Origin: Sporosarcina cyprini
GTDB lineage: Bacteria; Bacillota; Bacilli; Bacillales_A; Planococcaceae
Direction of reading: 5' to 3'
Assembly (NCBI RefSeq): GCF_022048975.1
Contig: NZ_JAKMHX010000024.1
Span: forward strand, 50,965 to 114,964
DNA: 64,000 nucleotides
Shown here: piece after piece, positions 34,565 to 42,715 of the stretch
How positions within the stretch are numbered: the stretch's first letter is position 1
Layout: each line of letters starts with the position of its first letter
Notes under the pieces: generated by a model
Seen by the model: only the letters and a program-made list of their open reading frames with translations
What the model was told of the DNA's origin: nothing
The model's database searches: none
Translations under genes and position numbers: made by a program

Positions 34565-36583
34565 TTGAGAAGATCCGGGATATCCGCAGCAATGGCTTTT
34601 ACACTTCTCGCAGCCTATCCACTCAGCACTGTGGCCAACGATTCGCTTGATCAAGTGATTGCAATGATTTCCGAAAAGGTTGAAGTGGATGCACCAATTT
34701 TGAAGACTCAATCTCAAGAAATTGTTACAGCTGAGAAGATGGAGAATAACAATGGAGAGGCCAATACCAAAGAAGTAAAAGAAATCTCCGTAGAGGACTT
34801 TATGCGAAATCCAGGTGAGCTTGACTATGAGTTGTCACCAGACGGGGAATATATTTCTTTTAGTTCTGCTTGGGAAAATCGAATGAATGTCTATGTCCAA
34901 AAGATGCATGGCGATGGTGAACCGGTTCGAGTAAGCAGCTCAAAAGATCGAGATGTTGCTGCTTCCTTCTGGAAGGATAATCATATCCTCTATCTGAAAG
35001 ATGAAGGCGGTGATGAAAACTTCCATCTCTATTCATCGAGCTTTAATGGGCAGGAAGAACGGGACTTGACACCATTTCCGAATGTTAAAGTTCAACTGAT
35101 CAGCCGTTTATCCGGTATTCCAAATGAAATTCTTATCGGCTTGAATAAAGCGGATCCGACGGTCTTTGACGTTTATAAATTGAATGTCAAAACTGGTGAC
35201 ATGAAGCTTGTTGCAAAGAATTCTGGCAGTATTGTGAGCTGGCTTGCGGATCATGACGGCAAGATTCGGATTGCGATCGAAACGGACGGGGTCGATAGCA
35301 CCGTTCTCTACCGTGCAACCGAGGAGGATGACTTCAAACCGTTTCTTCAAACGAATAAAAGTGACGAGATTTCACCGATTGCCTTCTCTAAAGACAATCA
35401 ATCCATTTATGCGTTGACCAATAAAGGACGAGATAAGATGGAGTTGGTTGTGTTTGATTTGGATGCTAAGGAGAAACTTCTTTATGCCAATCCACAGGTT
35501 GACGTGGAGGACGCTCTCTATGACAAAAAGAAGGATGCACTTCTGGCAACCACGTATGTGACGGACAAACTGCATTATGTGTTCTTCGATAAAGAATTAG
35601 AGAACATTTTCAACTATTTGAAGGACGAACTTCAAGTGAGCGAAAGCGAATTAATTCTTGATGACCATAATGAAGATATGACCAAGTTCATCGTCCTCGT
35701 AACAAGCGATAAAGAATTTGGTACCTACTATTATTATGACTCGATAACAAAAGAACTAACCAAGTTGACAGAGCTTGCCCCTTGGCTCGACCGAAACGCC
35801 ATGGCAGACATGCAGCCGATTTCCTACACAAGCCGAGACGGCCTCACCATCCATGGTTACTTAACACTTCCTAAAAATAAGAAGCCTGAGCAATTGCCTT
35901 TGATCGTTAATCCTCACGGCGGTCCTTGGGCTCGTGATACGTGGGGGTTCAATCAAGAAGTTCAGCTGCTGGCCAACAGAGGATATGCTGTACTCCAAGT
36001 AAACTTCCGCTCCTCGACTGGATACGGTAAAGCCTTTACCGATGCGGGTAATAAACAATGGGGCTTAAAGATTCAGGATGACATTACGGACGGCGTACAA
36101 TGGGCCATCGATCAAGGTATCGCTGATCCTGACCGCATTGGCATTTATGGAGCTTCGTTCGGCGGCTATGCCACATTAGCCGGCATCACGTTCACACCTG
36201 ATCTATATGCCGCAGCGGTGGACTATGTGGGTGTCTCTAACATCTTCACATTGCTCGACACGATCCCGCCTTATTGGAAAACCGTTCGCAATGATTTTTA
36301 CAAACGAGTCGGACATCCAATTGACGATAAAGAACTGTTGGAAGCCATCTCGCCTGTCTTCCACGTCGACAAAATTAAGACGCCTCTTTTTGTAGCTCAA
36401 GGTGCGAACGACCCGCGTGTCAATCAGGCTGAATCAGATCAGATTGTGGAAGCTTTGCAGAAGCGAGGCGTGGATGTGGAATACATGCTAAAGGAAAATG
36501 AAGGTCATGGCTTCCGAAATGAGGAGAATCGAATTGAGTTTTATCGCGCGATGATTGATTTCTTTGATAAAAATTTGAAGTAA
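34565..36583 (+). CDS. Secreted S9-family prolyl oligopeptidase-like serine peptidase
   Basis: 672 residues: a short hydrophobic export segment (about 7-24), an N-terminal seven-bladed propeller (about 75-400) and a C-terminal alpha/beta hydrolase domain (about 420-672). Catalytic residues are visible: Ser in GASFGGY near 530, Asp in GANDPRV near 613, His in NEGHGF near 648. It resembles the acylaminoacyl-peptidase / dipeptidyl-peptidase branch. TTG start with AAAGGGG upstream; the unusual start may mean a slightly different N-terminus. Single gene with its own terminator. It lies within the surface-matrix region and could process small extracellular peptides. Confidence 0.88.
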   Translation: MRRSGISAAMAFTLLAAYPLSTVANDSLDQVIAMISEKVEVDAPILKTQSQEIVTAEKMENNNGEANTKEVKEISVEDFMRNPGELDYELSPDGEYISFSSAWENRMNVYVQKMHGDGEPVRVSSSKDRDVAASFWKDNHILYLKDEGGDENFHLYSSSFNGQEERDLTPFPNVKVQLISRLSGIPNEILIGLNKADPTVFDVYKLNVKTGDMKLVAKNSGSIVSWLADHDGKIRIAIETDGVDSTVLYRATEEDDFKPFLQTNKSDEISPIAFSKDNQSIYALTNKGRDKMELVVFDLDAKEKLLYANPQVDVEDALYDKKKDALLATTYVTDKLHYVFFDKELENIFNYLKDELQVSESELILDDHNEDMTKFIVLVTSDKEFGTYYYYDSITKELTKLTELAPWLDRNAMADMQPISYTSRDGLTIHGYLTLPKNKKPEQLPLIVNPHGGPWARDTWGFNQEVQLLANRGYAVLQVNFRSSTGYGKAFTDAGNKQWGLKIQDDITDGVQWAIDQGIADPDRIGIYGASFGGYATLAGITFTPDLYAAAVDYVGVSNIFTLLDTIPPYWKTVRNDFYKRVGHPIDDKELLEAISPVFHVDKIKTPLFVAQGANDPRVNQAESDQIVEALQKRGVDVEYMLKENEGHGFRNEENRIEFYRAMIDFFDKNLK

Positions 36584-36586
36584 CAA

Positions 36587-36627
36587 AAAACGAAACGCTT
36601 GAGGTACACAGCGTTTCGTTTTTTTAG
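36587..36627 (+). terminator. Terminator of the S9 peptidase gene
   Basis: AAAACGAAACGCT (36587-36599) pairs with AGCGTTTCGTTTT (36610-36622), extending into a T tract. Confidence 0.9.
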
Positions 36628-36817
36628 TGTAATCGTTACTTTAATACGCACACAATACCAGCTGTTTCTACACATAATATCACCCAACCCGAACAACAGA
36701 CCTGCATGCGCGTATTAAACAGGATGACCCGCACATAAACAATCGTCTGCGAGCATAACGACTAATTCCTCCGAATCAACAGCTAACCAAAACAGTCAAA
36801 TATATTCTCGCCTCTTG

Positions 36818-37417
36818 TCAAAGACTACTTTCAACCAGCTTTGCATACACAACATATCGCTGCGGCGCATTGCCAATATACCGAAATGGATAACATGTGG
36901 ACAGAGTCAGCAATTCCTCCGGGGCCGTAGAGCGAATGACCGTTTCATCATTCTCTTCTACAATCTCCGTGCCCACAATCGCATACGTAAACGTGCCATG
37001 AGCCATTTTCACGATGATGGAATCTCCGTTTTGCAAATTGTCGAGTCCAGTAAAGACAGTATCCCGATGGCCAGAGAATAAAATCTGGTCTTTCTCTCCA
37101 GGATACACGGTGCCTGAGTAATGACCGACTCCCTGCTTCAAAGCGATATCATCTGTACCTTCTACGATGGGAAGTTCTTTGTCCAGGTTCGGAATTTGGA
37201 GTATGCCGATCGTTTCTCCGTTTTGGAATGACAGTTCGAGGGTATCTTGTTTTTCAAATATTGTTTTCTCATCCAACAAGGAAGCCATTTTCAAATAATC
37301 TTTCGCTTCAGCTAGTGCAGCTTTTTCAGATTGATTAGAGGAGAGCATTTGCATAAGCGCATACCCGATGAGGCACAGGCCTACTCCAAACAAGAGCAAA
37401 GCTATTTTCTTTACCAA
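36818..37417 (-). CDS. Class D sortase
   Basis: 199 residues: N-terminal membrane anchor (about 3-25) and a sortase beta-barrel. Catalytic residues are in place: His in FSGHRDT near 116, Cys in LSTCYPF near 176, Arg in PQRYVVYA near 185. The LSTCYP motif is typical of class D. TTG start with GGAGGTG about 9 bases upstream. It is the last gene of the tasA-tapA-sipW unit, directly behind a protein with a C-terminal LPATS sorting signal, its obvious substrate. It should cleave the signal and attach the protein to peptidoglycan or to another subunit. Confidence 0.9.
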   Translation of the reverse strand: MVKKIALLLFGVGLCLIGYALMQMLSSNQSEKAALAEAKDYLKMASLLDEKTIFEKQDTLELSFQNGETIGILQIPNLDKELPIVEGTDDIALKQGVGHYSGTVYPGEKDQILFSGHRDTVFTGLDNLQNGDSIIVKMAHGTFTYAIVGTEIVEENDETVIRSTAPEELLTLSTCYPFRYIGNAPQRYVVYAKLVESSL

Positions 37418-37441
37418 TCCAGCTCACCTCCTCTCCAATCA

Positions 37442-37469
37442 AAAAAGCTGCACAGTACGGCAGCTTTTT
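37442..37469 (-). terminator. Hairpin between the LPATS protein and the sortase
   Basis: AAAAAGCTGC (37442-37451) pairs with GCAGCTTTTT (37460-37469), so both strands end in a T run. It would partly terminate the operon and lower sortase expression relative to its substrate. Confidence 0.75.
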
Positions 37470-37477
37470 CAACCATA

Positions 37478-38137
37478 TTATTGTGCAACCTTCATCCTTC
37501 TAACATACGCGACAACCATGATTGCAATAGCAACTACAACCAATACAGAGCCGAGCAATAAAATATTGAACATATTCGTAGAGGTGGCAGGCAATTTGAA
37601 ACCGCCTGATGAAGAAGCGTCACCACTGTCAATCCGGGCTTTTGTTACGGCTTGCGAAGAAGCACTTGCTTTCCCTTCCGCTGTAAAGTTCAGAATGAAA
37701 GCTGCCTGCAATCCTTGAAAATCGTTTCCAAGATGCTCTGGAAATCGGATGGTAATATCTAATTTCTCTTCGCTTCCGCTCGCCAGGTTTCTTGCAGGCA
37801 ACGTCGTAAAGGCAGCTAATTTTCCATTATACAATTCTTCATTGCCAGCCTTTACTTCCATCATCAGTTCATTAAACAACTTTTCATCGCCGTTGTTCTT
37901 CAGTTGCATGTAGTAGGCAAACTCTTTGTTACCTGCATTAGTGATTGTAAGTGTACGCGGAGCCCAGTCACCTGGCTTCATGTTGCTTACGTCGAACAAC
38001 GTCTCTTTGGGAGATAGGCTGATGTTGATCTCCTGATTGTCCGCACTATTATTTTCATCAGCCAAAACGCTCGCGATCGGGAATAGTAGAATCCCACAAA
38101 CGATTAATAGTATGGGAATAATCTTTAAAAGCTTCAT
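37478..38137 (-). CDS. TasA-like protein with LPATS cell-wall sorting signal
   Basis: About 219 residues: signal peptide (about 1-27), a TasA/camelysin-like beta domain (NISLSPKETLFDVSNMKPGDWAPRTLTITNAG parallels LNLSLNPQEIINVDNIKPGDWMNRSFKLKNDG in the TasA gene), a Ser/Ala linker, and a C-terminal sorting signal: LPATS, a hydrophobic span and a RRMK tail. LPATS departs from LPxTG at the last position, and the downstream class D sortase presumably accepts it. The ATG at 38137 has GGAGA upstream. Likely a wall-anchored member of the matrix fibre that tethers TasA to the cell. Confidence 0.86.
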   Translation of the reverse strand: MKLLKIIPILLIVCGILLFPIASVLADENNSADNQEINISLSPKETLFDVSNMKPGDWAPRTLTITNAGNKEFAYYMQLKNNGDEKLFNELMMEVKAGNEELYNGKLAAFTTLPARNLASGSEEKLDITIRFPEHLGNDFQGLQAAFILNFTAEGKASASSQAVTKARIDSGDASSSGGFKLPATSTNMFNILLLGSVLVVVAIAIMVVAYVRRMKVAQ

Positions 38138-38173
38138 TACGGTGCTGTCTCCTTCCATTTCCTACCGTTCGAT

Positions 38174-38791
38174 TCAGGAAGAGGGGTTTCCACCCTCTTC
38201 TCCTGCTAAATCTGCCTGTTTCTTGGGAGACAATTCGATTGCGGAAAGTACTTTCCAAATCGTAAACGCGGAATAGATGAGCAACAAGAATCCCGGTATT
38301 AATAGAAGAAACGCGCCATTTTTCGACTGTGCGAAGTTGATGAAATAGCCGACATAAGGAACCGTATGGCCTGTATATTCCGCTACGACATTGTCCGAAA
38401 GAACCGGGTTCATGTCCTCCCCATTGTTGTTATCCCCTTTTGTCCGGTACAAGACGGAATCTCCACTTTTAACGATATCTGTAATACGGTGGGTAATCAA
38501 AATACCCTCTTCCTCTTGAAACGTGATGACATCGCCGGTTTTAAATGCGTTTTTATCCTCAGCTGCTTTCACTACAATGATTGACCCAGTCTGAATGCCA
38601 GGCTCCATTGATCCCGACAGAACCGTTTTAAACTGATAGCCAAAAATCTCAGGCTCCCCGCCAGACGCTTTTGATATGACAACGACAGCCGCCACAGTGA
38701 TCAGCAGCAACATCAAAATTCCCGAAATGATATTATTGACCCACTTCGTCACCTTTTTCGTTACCTTCTGTGTTTTGCTTCTCTTTCTCAT
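38174..38791 (-). CDS. sipW: Signal peptidase I of SipW (ER/archaeal) type
   Basis: About 205 residues with an N-terminal anchor (about 20-42), catalytic Ser in VLSGSMEPG near 60 and the His of LITHRI near 101 that replaces the Lys of ordinary bacterial signal peptidases, plus a C-terminal membrane helix. SipW removes the special signal peptides of TasA and TapA in Bacillus. Here it lies between the acidic TapA-like gene, which its start overlaps by about 59 bases, and the LPATS protein. The chosen ATG at 38791 has AAGGTGAT upstream. Substrates are probably the TasA and TapA-like proteins of the same unit. Confidence 0.92.
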   Translation of the reverse strand: MRKRSKTQKVTKKVTKWVNNIISGILMLLLITVAAVVVISKASGGEPEIFGYQFKTVLSGSMEPGIQTGSIIVVKAAEDKNAFKTGDVITFQEEEGILITHRITDIVKSGDSVLYRTKGDNNNGEDMNPVLSDNVVAEYTGHTVPYVGYFINFAQSKNGAFLLLIPGFLLLIYSAFTIWKVLSAIELSPKKQADLAGEEGGNPSS

Positions 38792-39959
38792 CCGAATCAC
38801 CTTCCACTTTCTGTTTTTGTTCTTTTACTGCTACGTTCTCATCTTCTTTGTTTGCTGGCGTTTGATCTTTTACGGGCTTTTTGTCAGTCGGTTTCTTAGC
38901 CTTTTTCTTCTTTTTATTTTTCTTAGTTGTATCTCCTTGTTCATTATCGTCATCCGACTCACTTACGCTTTCCTCATTAGACTCATCATCTTCTCCACTA
39001 TCCAGATTGGCATCATCAGTGTCATCAGCCTCTTCTCCAGGATCGGTTGCTTCTGTATCGTCTACAACTTTTTCTTTTTCGGCACCTATTTCAGGTTCTT
39101 CTGTTTTCTTGCACTCTTTTTCGCCTGTTTTACTTGAATCTGCTTCTTCCTCTTCAACCAGTCTTTCCTCGTCGTGAGTACATTGGTCATTGTCAGAGGC
39201 ATCTTTAGCGTCGTCCTCTTCCTCCGACTCGCCGTCTTTCTTCCCACACTCGTTTTCTTTCTTGTCGTTCGAGTCAGCTTCCTTCTCACTTTTATCCTGT
39301 GCTAGTTCATCTTCGCTCTTTTGATCTTCAGCTGCAGTTTCCTCACCAGGTGCCCCTTCTTCTTTCGATGTTTCCTCAGAACTATCTACATCGCCATTTG
39401 GCTCTTCGCTATTTTCCTTGCTTTCTTCATCAGTGCTCTCTTCATCACCACGTTTCCCAACCGTTTCCTCAACAGTTGCAGGATCTTTCTCGACTATTTG
39501 AAGAGGCGGCTCTTCTACGTTAGCCTCTTCATCCTCTATTACCTCAATCGGCACTGCTTCTTCCGAAGTCTCCTGAGAACTCTCACCTTCACCATCTAGT
39601 TCGGTACCGTTCTCCTCTTCCGTTAAAGCCTCTTCGCCCTTTGATTCTTTCGAAGCTCCCTCATCTTGCTTCTCGGGAGTTTTATCGTTTTGTTTCCGCA
39701 AGTCTACGGTTATAATTTCAATCTCTCCGCATTCATTCACAATGACTTGCTGCTCAGTCCAGATACCAGCTGTGATGCCTTGCGAAACTTCCGCTCGGCT
39801 GCTCAAAAACGCAGAAGTGCCAGACGACATATAACTAACGCCAAATATGGATAAGTAGCAGATCAAAGCTATCTTAAGATAAAACAATAAAGCGCGATGA
39901 TTCTTCTTATACCTTCGTCTGCGCTTGCTTTTCAATCCGATCCCGCCTTTCAATTTCAT
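38733..39959 (-). CDS. TapA-like secreted acidic matrix protein
   Basis: About 408 residues. Basic N-terminus followed by LLFYLKIALICYLSIFGVSYMSSGTSAFLSS, resembling the SipW-type signal of TapA (YqxM). A short folded part (about 55-85) precedes a very long Glu/Asp/Ser/Lys-rich, presumably disordered tail with scattered Cys. It is much longer and more acidic than B. subtilis TapA, so orthology is suggested by position and signal peptide, not by the body. The start is uncertain: ATG 39959 has a weak site; TTG codons at about 39989 and 39929 are alternatives. The 3' end overlaps sipW. It may bind cations and cross-link TasA fibres. Confidence 0.75.
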   Translation of the reverse strand: MKLKGGIGLKSKRRRRYKKNHRALLFYLKIALICYLSIFGVSYMSSGTSAFLSSRAEVSQGITAGIWTEQQVIVNECGEIEIITVDLRKQNDKTPEKQDEGASKESKGEEALTEEENGTELDGEGESSQETSEEAVPIEVIEDEEANVEEPPLQIVEKDPATVEETVGKRGDEESTDEESKENSEEPNGDVDSSEETSKEEGAPGEETAAEDQKSEDELAQDKSEKEADSNDKKENECGKKDGESEEEDDAKDASDNDQCTHDEERLVEEEEADSSKTGEKECKKTEEPEIGAEKEKVVDDTEATDPGEEADDTDDANLDSGEDDESNEESVSESDDDNEQGDTTKKNKKKKKAKKPTDKKPVKDQTPANKEDENVAVKEQKQKVEGDSDEKEKQNTEGNEKGDEVGQ

Positions 39960-40060
39960 ATCGCTGGGTTCCGTAAATACATTCCTCAAAACATAAATAA
40001 GGTTATATATTGAGAAATGAATTTAAGGAAGGGCACCTACGGATTGGTGAAATGAAATGA

Positions 40061-40083
40061 GGGAGGAGAAGGGCTCTCCTCCC
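40061..40083 (-). terminator. Stem-loop directly after tasA
   Basis: GGGAGGAG pairs with CTCCTCCC around a 7-base loop, 6 bases past the tasA stop. There is no T run, so it is more likely a processing or stabilising structure that raises tasA mRNA over the downstream genes. Confidence 0.6.
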
Positions 40084-40089
40084 ATTGTT

Positions 40090-40704
40090 TTACTTCGCTT
40101 GACCTTTTCCTTGTAATGCTTCAAATTCCCATGTTAATTTTAGAGAATCACCTTGGAATTCATTTTGATTCTCTCCATTATCAATGAATTGAAATTGAAC
40201 AACTAGATCGTCAGAATCCCCCGCTTTCAATCCTCCTATTTCTTCAATACGGGGAATAAACACTTTGTTAGCAACAGCATCGGGGGTCATATTTTTCAAA
40301 TCAAAGAGAGTAGTCTCAAAAACAACTAAATCTTTATCTAAAATTGGTCCTAAAGCTGATTTATCTACATTCCACATGAAATTCACCTGAATATATTTCC
40401 CGAAATCATCAACATTGTTCCCCTCTTTGTCTGTGACTTCATAATTTGTTTTCAGCAGCACTTTGGCAATATCAAGAGATCCATCGTTTTTCAGCTTAAA
40501 GGATCTATTCATCCAATCGCCCGGCTTAATATTATCAACATTTATTATTTCTTGAGGATTTAGTGATAAATTCAATGTTCCTGCTGCAAACGTGTTTGTG
40601 CTTGTTTCCACATCATTGAAATAAGCATACGTTCCTCCGCCAATCATACTTACAGCCAAAGCACCCGTTGCGATACCCATTGCTAACTTCTTTTTAAGAT
40701 TCAT
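40090..40704 (-). CDS. tasA: TasA/camelysin-family fibre protein
   Basis: About 204 residues with a SipW-type signal (MNLKKKLAMGIATGALAVSMIGGG, then TYAYFNDVE), followed by the TasA/CalY jelly-roll domain (NTFAAGTLNLSLNPQEIINVDNIKPGDW). TasA forms extracellular fibres in Bacillus biofilms, and the related camelysin does so in the B. cereus group. The ATG at 40704 has GGGAGG upstream; the longer frame to 40800 reads through untranslated leader. First gene of the order tasA - tapA-like - sipW - LPATS protein - sortase. Confidence 0.9.
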   Translation of the reverse strand: MNLKKKLAMGIATGALAVSMIGGGTYAYFNDVETSTNTFAAGTLNLSLNPQEIINVDNIKPGDWMNRSFKLKNDGSLDIAKVLLKTNYEVTDKEGNNVDDFGKYIQVNFMWNVDKSALGPILDKDLVVFETTLFDLKNMTPDAVANKVFIPRIEEIGGLKAGDSDDLVVQFQFIDNGENQNEFQGDSLKLTWEFEALQGKGQAK

Positions 40705-41023
40705 ACTTATTAGCCTCCCTAAGATTCCTAGTTTTTGTTTTCTTACAATCCATCCATCTTTCTCGCAAGTAAGCCAAAGTAGTTTCATGTACCATTTCAT
40801 AGCCTGGCAGTTAGTTTAGCTCCTAATAGTTACTATTAGTCCCAAGTAGACTCTATATCCACTCAGAGGAGCAATTGAATCTGATCTACTTATGCCATGT
40901 ACCGTCATCAACGTCACAAGCATTCTTGTAGTATCAATCTTGACATAGGATCACCTTCTACAGACCATCTCCCCCTTTGGACTTCGCTTCATTCGCTATG
41001 AGAATGGAACTACGTTTAGTATA
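40705..41023 (-). promoter_or_regulatory. tasA promoter and about 300-base leader
   Basis: TATACT at 41023-41018 (minus strand), followed by AAACGTAGTTCC, matches the promoter-region motif of the coiled-coil trio (32877-32860). No -35 hexamer is visible. If it is used, the leader is about 300 bases. The leader contains a possible 10-codon frame (MSRLILQECL) with an AGAAGGTGAT site. No known riboswitch family was recognised in it. Confidence 0.45.
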
Positions 41024-41287
41024 AACAGCCAGAAACTATTTCTCGCACCTCCAATGGGTAATTTTTGGCTTCTTCCCATTCGTCTTTCGAGTGACGCTAA
41101 AGGCACACTTTCGTGCCATTCCATTTTCTGTTTATTCATGTAAACTATAAGTACTAGTCCATTTGAAGTGCAGAATGGACAAAAAGAGACGAAATGAACC
41201 AAAAGCAATCAAAAATAGATGGTTCGCGCTTCTAATAAACTGACAAGTTCCGCAACAAAGACAACTTATACTTAATATGTAGAAACA

Positions 41288-41398
41288 AATGACTAGTGGG
41301 AGACTAGGAACTACATCCTCTATCTGGGCACCTGGGATGTAGGGAGTCAGTGGTGCAACCGGCCTCATTACATAAGGACGTCCGATAAAAACGTCCTT
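41288..41398 (+). promoter_or_regulatory. Class II cyclic-di-GMP riboswitch (copy 2)
   Basis: The same conserved core as copy 1 (ATCTGGGCACC, then GTGGTGCAACCGGCCT), but P2 is formed by different bases: CTACATCC pairs with GGATGTAG, compensating the changes against copy 1. AATGA (41288-41292) can pair with TCATT (41365-41369) as outer P1. A perfect 8-base hairpin AAGGACGT/ACGTCCTT follows at 41374-41398 without a T run, so control is not clearly by termination; it may act on translation of the regulator. TATACT at 41267-41272 with CTGACA 21 bases upstream is the likely promoter. Confidence 0.8.
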
Positions 41399-41425
41399 CA
41401 ATCTTGAGTAAGGGGGCTCTCTACA

Positions 41426-42082
41426 TTGATGAAAGTAGTAGTGGTAGATGATCAAACGCTCATCCGAAAAGGCATGGTCTCCATACTGTCCATGCATGGC
41501 ACAATCGAAGTTTGCGGTGAAGCAAGAAACAAGCAAGAAGCACTTTATCTGATTGAAAAAGAAAAACCCGATTTGGCGATTGTAGATTTTCAACTAGAAA
41601 ATGAGAGTGGAATGGATGTCATCACAGAAGCGAGGCAACTTGGGGAAACCTGCAAATTTGCCATCCTGACGCACTCCACAGATGCACTGACTTTTCAGCA
41701 TGCTAAATCAATGGACGTGGATGGTTATATTTCAAAAGATGCCTATCCAGAGGAATTAATTTATGCGGTTCACGTCATTCAAAGAGGAAGGAAGTATTAC
41801 GATCCAGACATTATCGATCTGTTACTTGAATCCCAAAAGAATCCCCAGTTAGATGATAAGAATATCGCTCAACTGACTTCTAAGGAAAAAGAAGTATTAG
41901 AAAAAATCGGTATGGGTCTGTCGAATAAACAAATTGCGGCTAACTTGTACATTACGGAGAACACAGTCAAAAAGCATGTCAGTCAAGTATTGGCCAAATT
42001 GAACCTTGGGGATCGCACTAAGGCTGCGCTTTATGCGAATTATACGGGGTTGGTGCCTGCTAGGCATGATGTTTTGATATAA
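41426..42082 (+). CDS. NarL/LuxR-family response regulator behind a c-di-GMP-II riboswitch (copy 2)
   Basis: About 218 residues: receiver domain with VDD, phosphoacceptor Asp in IVDFQLEN and YISKDA; C-terminal LuxR helix-turn-helix with LTSKEKEVLEKIGMGLSNKQI and NTVKKHVSQVLAKL. It is clearly paralogous to the regulator at 33246. TTG (41426) and ATG (41429) are both possible starts, with AAGGGGG 9-12 bases upstream. No histidine kinase is nearby. It flanks the tasA-sipW-sortase cluster on the opposite side from its paralog and is divergent from tasA. The DNA targets are inferred to be the shared TATACT-type promoters of the region. Confidence 0.9.
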   Translation: MMKVVVVDDQTLIRKGMVSILSMHGTIEVCGEARNKQEALYLIEKEKPDLAIVDFQLENESGMDVITEARQLGETCKFAILTHSTDALTFQHAKSMDVDGYISKDAYPEELIYAVHVIQRGRKYYDPDIIDLLLESQKNPQLDDKNIAQLTSKEKEVLEKIGMGLSNKQIAANLYITENTVKKHVSQVLAKLNLGDRTKAALYANYTGLVPARHDVLI

Positions 42083-42150
42083 ATTTTGAATTCTAAATTC
42101 TAATTTATACCCTTTCAACTTCTATATACTGCTCTCGCCCGGTATACCTT

Positions 42151-42188
42151 ATAGTGCCTACGCTCAAAAGTGTAGGCACTATATTTTG
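42151..42188 (+). terminator. Terminator of the second response-regulator gene
   Basis: ATAGTGCCTACGC (42151-42163) pairs with GTGTAGGCACTAT (42170-42182), then ATTTTGTT. Confidence 0.82.
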
Positions 42189-42627
42189 TTGTTAAATAAT
42201 ATCAGCGACTCGAATGATATGATTTCTCATTCATTTGTTTATTTCAGCTCCTTTCCCTAAAACCAAATATATTCCTCTGTATTTTCTGTTCATATGATTA
42301 TAATAATAAACTCAAAATACATCTATTTAATAGAGAATACAGGGGACTAACTTAAAGAAGTCTTACAAGGTTATTTACTTCCTTGGACTAATATAGGTTC
42401 TTGTCCATTTGTCCGAGATACCATGCCGGTTTCCACTAATACGGTACTGTATCGCAAATAAAATGGATCCTTATACTATTCTAGCCTAAATTGTTGATCT
42501 AGAAAAAATAGATAGTTACTATTGTAGAAATCTAAGTAGAAAGTTATTGAAGTCATACAGTTCAGAAGCTGATTTCTAAGAAGTTAACTGCTGTGGATTG
42601 GTAAAGACTTAGACAGAAATAAAGAAA
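42189..42627. other. Gene-free AT-rich region
   Basis: About 440 bases with no supportable gene, RNA or repeat. Confidence 0.4.
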
Positions 42628-42661
42628 AACAGCCAACCGTCCCGAAGGATAGTTGGCTGTT
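42628..42661 (-). terminator. Terminator of the S-layer gene
   Basis: AACAGCCAAC (42628-42637) pairs with GTTGGCTGTT (42652-42661). The minus strand then runs into TTTTTCTTT. Confidence 0.88.
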
Positions 42662-42715
42662 CTATAATTCAGACCATTTATCTGAATTGTGTTGGTGACT
42701 TGCACCATTTATTAA

